DNA from: Liolophura sinensis | Taxonomy: Eukaryota; Mollusca; Polyplacophora; Chitonida; Chitonidae | Direction: 5' to 3' | NCBI RefSeq assembly: GCF_032854445.1 | Contig: NC_088297.1 | Location: 26,717,915-26,781,914, forward strand | Length of the DNA stretch: 64,000 bases | Shown: one piece after another, positions 41,001 through 53,000 of the stretch | Numbering within the stretch: position 1 is the stretch's first letter | Layout of the letters: every line of letters starts with the position of its first letter | Notes under the pieces: generated by a model | The model's input: the letters and a program-made list of their open reading frames with translations, nothing else | Databases searched by the model: none | Told to the model about the DNA's origin: nothing | Made by a program: the position numbers and the translations under genes

Positions 41001-44000
41001 TTGGATGGAATCTTTCAGGCGCTCTACGCCCGGCAGCATGAATCCTTTGGATTTGTCCACAATGAACGCCGCCCAAGCCTCCTCGGCGTCCTGCTCGATG
41101 TAGTCAACGTGGAGCGCTGTAGACTTTCTAGGGAACGACATCCTGCTCAGATCGAAGGCCCCATCGCCAATGGGGCGGTAGCCCATTCTCGTGACATAAT
41201 AATATGCCACTCCGAGGCCGTGATTCACTCCACTGCTCCTCCAGTCTGTGTGCGTAACTACGTGGAACTCCCTACAAATCCTCTCATAGGCCCTCTTGTC
41301 GTAGGGGTTGTCGAATGTCGCCCTCGCTCTGTCTTGCGGCAGGGGAGCCTTTATCTCTTCCAAGATCCGCCTAACTTGGTAATAAACATGGAACGTGTAG
41401 AGGGCCCTTATTCGTTGGTCGGGGGCGAGAAGATGGTCTTTTGCAGATACGCCACAGCCCGTGGTTGCGCTCCAGACCACGAAGTTCACTTGGTTCTGCC
41501 AGAAATGCATAGGATTGGTGTTCCAGGCCTGAACAATGGAATTGCTGCTTATCTTTGGCAGCCGGTACTTGGCCAACACATCTGTCAACTCGACCGGAAA
41601 GGCCTTCTTTCCATCGATGTAGATGTCAAATCACGTGAGCTGCTCTGCGTGGGTTTGGATACCATGAAATGCCCCGGCCTTGTAAGTAGCCTCTCTGTTG
41701 AATCTGTAAGCCTCACTGTTCATTGTGGCTATTCCGTAAGATGTCCATCATATTGACTGACATTCTAAATGGGGCACAGCACATGCTGCCTCATGCCCTT
41801 AACAACCTCGACGGCTGCCTTAAAACCGCCCTTCGCAAGATAACATTCTACCCGGCCTGGGTGAATATCCCCGCCGGAGTGGGCTTCTTGCTTAATAGCA
41901 AACGTGTTGGAGTGCCGACGGGCTACTACAATGTCTGTACGCTGGACAAGGATATATTCCGCCCGCATGGGGTTTCTCTGGAAATGAATGAAGCTACAGG
42001 CTGCCTAGTCCTTACCCTCCCTAGAAATGCCTACATATTGCTCCAAGAGCTTGCCCCAATCTTATGATCATTGGGGAGACTGTGGAAGGTGATAAGCTAC
42101 CTAACTTGGTGCCACACAAAGAAGTCTTCGTGCATTTAGATGAACAGAACACCTCAGAAAACGTGAGAATAACCTCAGATTTCGGTGGCGGTTCCACACT
42201 ACTTCAGGCCATCACTGTGACTGGTGAAGGGATTAACTGCGGGAAGACGGTTTCATTTCCCAACCCACAGCCCAAGCCTTGCGCACCGACTATATAACGC
42301 AGTTGACCGTAGCGCTTTTAGATAAAGACGGGAAGTATATGAATATAGGGTACCTCAATGCTACCTTAGAAATACAATGAGTATGGTGGACGCATTCGGT
42401 CCCAGGTCTGCGTGCCTGTCTTTAAGCGACTTGGCAGATGTGTCAGGAAGGTAAAATCTACACCTTCCAGTTTCAAAGTGGCAAGTACAACCGCAAAAAG
42501 ATTTGGGGGGGGGGGGGGGGGGGGGGGGCAAGCAGAACCTACGACGTTTGCTTCCCTTGTACATGTCTCATCCACTGCAGAGCAAGAGCGCAGGTCGCCG
42601 TCTGAGGTGAATGAAGAACAAAAACTCTCATTAATTCGCTTTGAAGACCGCTTTGTTCTTACCAGAGCTCGCGACCCCGATTGGTTGATAGATGTGAAGG
42701 TGACCCTGACGTTGGTCCAGACCACCGGAACCGAGGTGAAAAAAGTTTTCAACTCCGGAATCTCTTTCGTGTCGTACGTACCAACCAGCGTCTGTCTTGT
42801 GGCTTTGGAAGGAGGAGGTTACTTCACACTAACTGCGCCGCCGGGTGTAGAGAGCGTGCGTCTTAACGCGCAAACCGAGTTTGAGGCCACACTACAAATA
42901 AACCCTGGATCTATACTTATCTTAGACATTATACTTGGGACGGCCTCTCATCGCCCTTCCTCCACGATTACCGGGTTGAAACTGAAGTGGCCTGCAAAGC
43001 ACATTGGAAGGGAGCTCAGAATTATGATCAAATTACAGGCCCAGGGCAAACCAGTCATCAAGAGCTCTCTCGAGGATATACGAGTCAGCACAGCAGACAT
43101 TCCCAATCTCGAGGAAATCTATTTAGAGTCTGGTATAAGATTTCACCGCTTTTGTGTTAGTAGTTACGAGGACAATTTAGAGTTGACCGACGTTATTGAT
43201 TCATAGGACGGACAATATGGGACTATGTCTTGAGAGCCCCGGGGGTAAAAAAAAAATCTGCCCAGTGTGGGGCTCGAACCCATGGTCCAAAAAAGCAAAA
43301 GGCCTGGTTTATAGCTCAACCTGTTACCAATTAATCACCACCCTAACGGCGGGCTCCAGAGTTTTTGCGCTAGTGACCCGCCGTTGGGGAGGGGGGGGGG
43401 GGGTTAATTGGTGCTGACACATTCCACCACCAATGGACCATCTACAACACCCCTTGGTAAGGTCTCTCTGCCTCCGAAACTGTTGAAAGTTGCGGAGATT
43501 CCTCAGAAGTGCGTAGAGCCCGACGTTATATGCGGGTAATGTATTCATACTACATATACAGGAGACCAAATCCGGATTTGAGCTAGCAAACATCTCCTTA
43601 TATACGCAGTATATGAATACACCCCTTACATACAGCGCCATTCACACCTCTGTCAGCCGACTGAGCTATATCCCAGACCCACGAAACATGGGCTAAATTG
43701 GAAGGACTTTTCCGCATAAACAGAATATCTCCAATCCTCCCAAAAAAATAATGGATCTTATCAAACAAGACACGCTGAAAAAGACTGCCACATTTATTTT
43801 TCATGAAAACCCGTAGTTTAAGCCCTATCCTGGGGGGAAAATCAGCTGAATCACCCTATTGTGCAACACATCCGGTTTACATATAGGCTATACGACTTAT
43901 CTGTTAAATGCCAACTAGGTCGCCTCGTATCAATGTGTGTATGTAGGCTAGACTTGTAAACTTGTCCAGGCCGGCTGAGGGCGGGGGCTAATATGTTTAT

Positions 44001-47000
44001 ATCTTATTCACGAAATGGGGGCTGGGAGCCTCTATTTGTTCTGGGGAGGGTGGTCCAGAACCCTGTTGTGTATACTACTACACCTATTTTGTAAACTACT
44101 AAATGGGGGCTGGGAGCCTCTATTTGCCATGGGGAGGGTTTTATGGAGGAAGCGGGGAAAGGGGGCTGGGAGCCTCTATTTGCCATGGGGAGGGTGGGCC
44201 AGAACCCCTATTGTGTATAAAGGGGGCTGGGAGCCTCTATTTGCCATGGGGAGGGCGTTATGGAGGAAGCAGGGAAAGGGGGCTGGGAGCCTCTATTTGT
44301 CCTGGGGAGGGTTCTGAGAAGGGTGGTCCAGAACCCCTATTGTGTATACTACTTGCTAAACATCTCCTTGTTTACCACATACATGTACATATTCACTGTC
44401 TCATCAGTAGTGTCCATAAAAAAGTTAACTATGGATGCAGTATTTGCTGTGAAATAATTATTGCATGGACCTGTAATTTCAGTTTTCACTTTAATCAGAA
44501 TTTAAATGTTTTCCCAAATTCCATGTTCCATCTCCACAGGCTATCGCTATGGCAACACCCTGGTTCCAATGTCTTCTGATGACAAGGAGAGCATGAAGTA
44601 CAAATCCTCAAAGTGCTTCAAAGTGTTGGGGTTTACGAAGTCAGACAATGTAAGCAATGACCTGTACTTACCTGTCCATGTATATGTGTGTTACCTGTCC
44701 CCAACTGTACATGTACGTATGAGTTACCTGTACCTACATGTACATGTTCGTGTGTGTTACCTGTACCTACCTGTCCATGTATGTGTGTGTTACCTGTCCC
44801 CACCTGTACATGTACGTATGAGTTACCTGTACCTACTTGTACATGTACGTGTGTGTTACCTGTACCTACTTGTACATGTACGTATGAGTTACCTGTCCCC
44901 ACCTGTACATGTACGTGTGTGTTACCTGTACCTACATGTACATGTACGTGTGTGTTACCTGTACCTACCTGTCCGTGTATGTATGTGTTACCTGTCCCCA
45001 GCTGTACATGTACGTATGAGTTACCTGTACCTACTTGTACATGTACGTGTGTGTTACCTGTCCCCACATGTACATATACGTCTATGTTACCTGTCCCCGC
45101 CTGTACATGTATGTGTGTGTTACCTGTACCCACATGTACATGTACGTGTGTGTTACCTGTACCTACCTGTCCATGTATGTGTGTGTTACCTGTCCCCACC
45201 TGTCCATGTACGTGTGTGTTACCTGTACCTACATGTACATGTACGTGTGTGTTACCTGTACCCACCTGTCCTTGTATGTGTGTGTTACCTGTCCCCACCT
45301 GTCCATGTACGTGTGTGTTACCTGTACATGTACGTGTGTGTTACTGACCTGTACTTTCATGTACATGTGTTTTACTGACCCATACCCACATGTACGTGAG
45401 TATCACTGACCTGTACCTACGTGTGCATGTGTGTTACTTACCTGTACCTACATGTATGTGTGTGTCACTGACCTGTACCTACATGTACATGTGTGTTACT
45501 GACCTGTACCTAATGTACGTGTGTTACTGATCTGTACATACACGTATGTGTGTGTTACTGACCTACACGTACACATACGTGTGTGTTACTGACCTGCACG
45601 TACACATACATGTGTGTGTTACTGATCTGTACCTACATGTACATGTGTGTTACTGACCTGTACCTAATGTACGTGTGTTACTGGCCTGCACGTACACATA
45701 CGTGTGTGTTACTGACCTGCACGTACACATACGTGTGTGTTACTGACCTGTACCTACATGTACATGTGTGTTACTGACCTATAAATACGTGTACATGTGT
45801 GTTACTTACCTGTACCTACATGTACGTTTGTGTTACTGACCTGTACCTACATGTACGTGTGTGTTACTGACTTACATGTACATGTAGTTGCGTGTCACTG
45901 ACCTATACCTACATGTATGTGTGTCACTGACCTATACCTACATGTACGTGTGTTACTGACCTGTACCTACATGTACGTGTGTGTTACTGACCTGCACCTA
46001 CATGTAGTTGCGTGTCACTGACCTATACCTACATGTACGTGTGTCACTGACCTATACCTACATGTACGTGAGTATCACTGACCTGTACCTACATGTAGTT
46101 GCGTGTCACTGACCTGTACCTACATATACGTGTGTGTTACTGACCTGTACCTACATGTACGTGTGTGTCACTGACCTGTACCTACATGTATGTGTGTGTT
46201 ACTTACCTGTACCTACATATACGTGTGTGTTTCTGACCTGTACCGCCTAATTTTAAAATTGCATTCTTCTGACAATCCTTGTCACGCTACACTATTACTT
46301 ATTCATATTTCACTTGTACAACGGCGTCTAGCATTGTGGTGGGAGGAAACAGGCAGGGCCAGAGAATTCCGACAGTGATCCACAGGCTGCTGGCAGATCT
46401 TCCCACATACGGTCGGATAGGGCGCCAGCGACCACATTAGTGAGGTTCTCATGAATCATTGTGGTGCGCTGGGGTGCTAACCCTGTCGGCCACGGAGGCC
46501 TCTGCTGCACTGTTAATACTTGTTTAACATATACAGTATAGTGTCAAGCTCACATATAGTGCCCTGGGTGGTTTGAGAAACATTTACCCTTTCCTGTTTC
46601 AGATTAAACGCCATCATTACATGGGAGACGGTGTTTCCATGGTGGTAGCTGACAAAGGAGATGATGTGAGTTGTGGTGATTCTTGTATAATTACGCTGGT
46701 AACATGTCACAGGAGCATAAATGTTACTAGCCCCGGACCACTTCGGTGGGCCAATGGTTGGAGCGTCCGCCTTGAGGTCGGGGAACCTGGGATCAAACCG
46801 GGTCGGGTCATATGAGAGGCTGTAAAAGTGGTAGTTGCTGCCCTGCTTGGCGCTCAGCATTGAGAATAGAGCAAAGAAAGAGGACTGGTTGGTCCAGTGT
46901 TAGCATAATATCACTGGGTGGCATGGGGTGTCATGTCTGGTGTCTTCTGCATGATACATCAGTGGCCACTTTAGCATGATGAACTCGCCCTGCCACAAGA

Positions 47001-50000
47001 AGACACAGCATATGTACTCACATGTAATGTCTCCTCGTCATTATATATGACTGAAGAATTCTTAAGTGTAATATAAAACCCCAAGTATACATACATAAAT
47101 GCATACATACATACATACATATATACATATATTACCAGCCCAGCACAGTTAATTGGTTGTTCAATAGATTAATTGAATAGATTTATACACTCATTATGGC
47201 TGTATCATAGAAGTCTATCATGGGAAAGATAAAACTGTATCATGATATTAGCTTAACCATTTTGTCACAGGGTAATTGTCAGTGTTTTCATCTGGCCGCA
47301 AATCACAACATTACCAAACAGCTGTCTTGACCGTATTTTTCATGGAAAAATATAAAAAATGAAAGTGATTTTTTAGTAAGTTTTGCTTTTTGTGTATTTT
47401 GTGCAGGCTGCAGGTGTTGCCTTGTCTTCGCTCATCAATGCCCTCTATGAGACAAACATGGTGGCGATAGTCCGCCGCGTCTACATGGCCAACTCTGCTC
47501 CAAAACTGGGCTTTCTCTCGCCTAAGATTAAAGGAAGTTACGAGGTACGATAATAGTTTTGTGAGAATGATATTTTTGGCTTTCACATGTATTCTGTTTT
47601 CAGCCATCAGTTTGCCCTCAGCTTGAAAGAGAACTAAAACTATATTATCTTTTGATCAATTTATGCGCGCTATTGACTTCCTATTTGGACTCCCAGACTG
47701 GCTATAGTGGCTTATATTTTCTGTTGACAGTGAATGGTCTTATTTTCTGGTGAGAAATACCAGTTGTTATGTTTGGAGTCTCTGGTATTTTTTATTGACT
47801 GTCTATGATATTATGTTTGGAGTCTGTTATATTTTCTGTTGACAATGCCTCGTGTTATGTTTGTAGTCTTTGGTATTTTCTGTTGACATTGCTTGATGTT
47901 ATGTTTGGAGTCTTTGGTCTTTGGTGTTTTCTATTGACATTGCCTGATGTTATGTTTGTAGTCTTTGGTATTTTCTGTTGACATTACCTGATGTTATGTT
48001 TGGAGTCTTTGGTCTTTGGTGTTTTCTATTAACATTGCCTGATGTTATGTTTGGAGTTTTTGGTATTTCCTATCGACATTGCCTGATGTTATGTTTAGGG
48101 TCTTTGGTATTTTCTGTTGACATTACCTGATGTTATGTTTGGAGTCTTCAGTATTTTCTGTTAACATTGCCTGGTATTATGTTTGGAGTCTTTGGTATTT
48201 TCTGTTAACATTGCCTGATGTTATGTTTGGAGTCTTTGGTATTTTCTGGTGACATTGCCTGATGTTATGTTTGGGGTCTTTGGTATTTTCTGTTAACATT
48301 GCCTGATGTTATGTTTGGAGTATTTGGTATTTTCTGTTGACATTGCCTGATGATATGTTTGGAGTCCTGGTGACATTGCCTGACGTTTGTAGTTTCTGAT
48401 ATTTTCTGTTGATAGTGTCTGATGTATACAGAGTTGCCTTTCATGGAGGACATCAGACAGTTCACATTTGGATCACTACCAGTCAAAGAAACAGAAAACC
48501 AGACCAACAAAAAATATTCCCCATCAGGTTGGTGTCCATAGGTCTGTTCTACAATACATGATGTCCAGTAGATACAGTACAGATGGATCCTAGCCAAACA
48601 GCCTGTGTCCCCCTTGGCTGCATGGTCTGGGTATGGTGGACCGACAATTGTCAGATGGTGTTAGGGATGATCCCATCAAGAGAGCAGTAGGGAGCAGATC
48701 AGGGCCTGCGTATGGTTCGCTATGACAGGCCTGGGATATTCGGCTAGTATCGGGCTTTACTGTACATGTAGGGGCCTCAATGGCTCCGTTGGTTAGCACG
48801 CTAGCGCAGCTGGCGTCCTCTCCGTCTGCCAGCAACCTGCAGATGGCCGTGGGTTTCCTCCCACCATAATGCTGGCTGTCATCCTATAAGTGAAATATTC
48901 TTGAGTGCGGCGTAAAAACACCAATCAAATAAATAAATAAAATGTTCTGTGGAAACAGTTCTCAATGACCACTTTATTCTATACGTGGCAGAATTTTAGA
49001 AGAAGAGAGTTTTCAAAGTTTCCTTACCTTATGTGTGTAGCCAATATTAAAATGAAGACAGGGAGTGAAACACTGATTGGTAAATAGGGTTTTTAGGGCT
49101 ATACGTGTATGATTGACATGTGATATACAGGTGTTTTGATTCACAGCTGAGCAGTTGAGAGCTATCGATGACCTCATCACTTCGATGGATCTCACTGCAG
49201 AGTAAGTGGAATAATTGTTTTATTAAACTAAAAGTGATGAGAATACAGTCTCTTCATTTTCTCCATCCTCCACTCCTTTCATGGAAAATTCTTTAAAATT
49301 CCTATGACTTTTGACATCATACACTATACAGGTCCACCATCTTTCTACATTTCCTTTACCACTTTGTGACTTCAAAAATCTTTTCAAACTATGTATTGAA
49401 TAAACCGTGGTCAAATAAATAAACAGTTGACTAAAAGATTCTGCTGTCTTTGAGTGCAGTTAATATGAAGTGTGCAGATCTTGTTTTGGTAGCAATAATG
49501 TGGGCTACCACCATTTGCCCAGGGGACAGGTCTTGTATTGGTACCAATAACGTGGGCTACCACCATTTCCCCAGGGGACAGGTCTTGTATTGGTACCAAT
49601 AACGAGGGCTACCAACCTTTGGCCAGGGGACAGGTCTTATATTGGTACCAGTAACGTGGGCTACCACCATTTGCCCAGGGGACAGATCTTGTATTGGCAC
49701 CAGTAACGTGGGCTACCACCATTTGCCCAGGGGACAGATCTTGTATTGGCACCAGTAACGTGGGCTACCACCATTTGCCCAGGGGACAGGTCTTGTATTG
49801 GCACCAGTAACGTGGGCTACCACCATTTACCCAGGGGACAGGTCTTGTATTGGCACCATTAACGCGGGCTACCACCATTTACCCAGGGGACAAGTCTTGT
49901 ATTGGCACCAGTAAGGCGGGCTACCACCATTTACCCAGGGGACAGGTCTTGTATTGGCACGATTAACGTGGGCTACCACCATTTACCCAGGGGACAAGTC

Positions 50001-53000
50001 TTGTATTGGTACCAGTAACGTGGGCTACCACCATTTCCCCAGAGGACAGGTCTTGTATTGGTACCAGTAACGCAGGCTACCACCATTTCCCCAGAGGACA
50101 GGTCTTGTATTGGTACCAGTAACGCAGGCTACCACCATTTCCCCAGAGGACAGGTCTTGTATTGGCACGATTAACGTGGGCTACCACCATTTACCCAGGG
50201 GACAAGTCTTGTATTGGTACCAGTAACGTGGGCTACCACCATTTCCCCAGAGGACAGGTCTTGTATTGGTACCAGTAACGCAGGCTACCACCATTTACCC
50301 AGGGGACAGGTCTTGTATTGGCACCAGTAACGCAGGCTACCACCATTTCCCCAGAGGACAGGTCTTGTATTGGGACCAGTAACGTGGGCTACCACCATTT
50401 CCCCAGGGGACAGGTCTTGTATTGGTACCAGTAACGTGGGCTACCACCATTTCCCCAGGGGACAGATCTTGTATTGGTACCAGTAACATGGGCTACCACC
50501 ATTTACCCAGGGGACAGGTCTTGTATTGGTACCAGTAACATGGGCTACCACCATTTACCCAGGGGGGACAACTCTTGTATTGGCACCAGTAACGCGGGCT
50601 ACCACCATTTACCCAGGGGACAATGTATAGATATGTAAAGCTATTTGTTTTGTTAAGTAAATGTTGATTCATGTTAAAACAGCTGATTTCATTTCTCCTG
50701 TATTTGAATTTTTTCAGAGATGAAGATGGAGAGAAAAATGAATTGCTAAAACCAAATCTCTTATTTAATCCTCATTTCCAACGTCTCTACCAGGTAACTA
50801 TTAAATTAGGAACATGTTATGAATTCATGTCATGAAAACCTGCTCTTCACTAACAATTACGTGGCTGCACTCCACTTTGCATACTGCAAGCAGGGCTAAA
50901 TCCACTTAATTTTTCAGTCTGGGGGAGTTTACTCATGCCTATAAGACAATGCCGGGGGAGTTCTCATGCCTGTAAGACAATGACAGGGGAGTTTACTCAT
51001 ACCTGTAAGACAATGACGGGGGAGTTTATTCATACCTGGAAGACAATGACAGGGGAATTTACTCATGCCTTTAAGACAATGCCGGGGGAGTACTCATGCC
51101 TGTAAGACAATGCCGGGGGAGTTCTCATGCCTATAAAACAATGCCGGGGGAGTTCTCATGCCTGTAAGACAATGACGGGGGAGTTTTACTCATGCCTGTA
51201 AGACAATGACGGGGAGTTTACTCGTGCCAAAAAGACAATGCCGGGGGAGTACTCATGCCTGTAAGACAATGACGGGGGAGTTTACTCATGCCTGTAAGAC
51301 AATGACGGGGGAGTTTACTCATGCCTGTAAGACAATGACAGGGGAGTTTACTCATACCTGTAAGACAATGACGGGGGAGTTCACTCATGCCTGTAAGACA
51401 ATGACAGGGGAGTTTACTCATGCCTGTAAGACAATGACGGGGGAGTTCACTCATGCCTGTAAGACAATGACGGGGGAGTTTACTCATGCCTGTAAGACAA
51501 TGACGGGGGAGTTCACTCATGCCTGTAAGACAATGACGGGGGAGTTTTACTCATACCTGTAAGACAATGCCGGGGGAGTGCTCATACCTGTAAGACAATG
51601 ACGGGGGAGTTTACTCATGCCTGTAAGACAATGACAGGGGAATTTACTCATACCTGTAAGACACTGGTGGCGGAGTTTACACATGCCTGTAAGACAATGA
51701 CGGGGAAGTACTCGTGCCTGTAAGACAATGACAGGGGAATTTACTCATACCTGTAAGACACTGATGGCGGAGTTTACTCATGCCTGTAAGACATTGACGG
51801 AAGAGTAAAAACGTAAACTGTATGAGTAAAATCCTCGCGTATTAAATAGTGTTACTACTTGTTACATTGTGATGTATAGTAAACTGATAAATGCAGCGTG
51901 AGAAATGGTATATTAATTCATTACATGTATAGATATATCAGTCAGTGCAGGCATGAGGATTTCCTCCATCTTCCCATCTGCCCCTCCATCTATCTGCCTA
52001 TCCGTCCATCTGCCTATCCATCCATTTGCCTATTCGTCCATCTGTCCCTCTTCCTATCCATCCATTTGTCCATTCGTCCATATGCCTATTCATCCATTTA
52101 TCCATCTGTCCCTCTGCCCTATCCATCCATTTGTCCATCCATCCATCTGCCTATCCATTCATTTGTCCACCTGTCCATCTGCCTATCCATCTATTTGTCC
52201 ATCCATCAATCTGCCTATCCATCCATTTGTCCATCCATCCATCTTGTCTATCCATCCATTTGTCCATCCATCCATCTGCCTATTCATCCATCTGCCAATC
52301 CATCCATCTGCCCATCCGTCCATCTGCCTATTCATCCATTTGTCCATCCAGCCATCTGCCCATCCATCCATCTACCCATGCGTCCATTGGTCCATCTAAC
52401 CATCTCCCGATCCGTCAATCCACCCATCCCTCCATCTGCCCATTCGCCCATCTGCCTATCTGTCATCTGCAAATCCATCAATCTGCTTTTCTGTCCAGCC
52501 ATCTGCCCACCCATCCATTTATCTCTCCAGCTGTTAATTTGCCCATCTGTCCATCTCTATAACCATCATTTCCCATGTAATAATGAGCCTAGTGCACAGC
52601 CCTTTGGTCAGCACAGCCTAATGTTTTGCTGTTTTTACATTGAAGTGCCTTCAACACAGAGTCCTTAATCCCGACGACCCCTTACCAGAGTTATCCCCCC
52701 TAGTTGCTAACTACCTCAAACCTCCCCAGGAGGTGATCACGAAGTGCCAGGACAACGTGGAAAAAGTCAAAACGCTCTTCAAGCTGGAGGTCAACACAAA
52801 GAAAAAGGAAGAACAGACAGGAGAAAATATGTTCAAACAGAAGTAAGCATATTTCCCAATAGGTATAAGAAATCAGGGCGCTGAAGCCAGGTACAATACA
52901 ACCCTCACATAATTTGAAAAAAATCAAACGGGTGAAATACATGCATGTTCCATGAACATAATTTTGAAGGTGATACCAAAATTTTTTATTACCAGTGATT

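Larger units (their letters stand above)
31497..44353. mobile_element. Polinton/Maverick element, 12,857 bp, in XRCC5 intron 8
   Basis: It begins AGTAGTATACACAATAGGGG and ends with the reverse complement, the two ends lying in terminal inverted repeats of about 0.3 kb. A 6-bp TGCTAA duplication flanks it. Gene order, left to right: small Cys-rich protein (+), DNA polymerase B (+), integrase (-), small membrane protein (-), membrane-anchored protein (-), small acidic/proline protein (-), packaging ATPase (-), major capsid protein (-), hydrophobic protein (+), conserved protein with C-terminal membrane segment (-), minor capsid protein (+), unknown protein (+). Most genes are broken, so the copy is probably immobile on its own. 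The intact ends suggest a fairly recent insertion relative to host divergence, but the coding decay argues it is not brand new. Confidence 0.93.

Noticed and set aside
41001-41756. 251-codon plus-strand ORF
   Set aside because: Shadow of the minus-strand conserved Polinton gene at 40562-41723, whose blocks are recognisable on the other strand.
44633-45409. Frames of 290, 221 and 219 codons
   Set aside because: Produced by the ~31-bp GTACATGTAC-rich array after exon 9.
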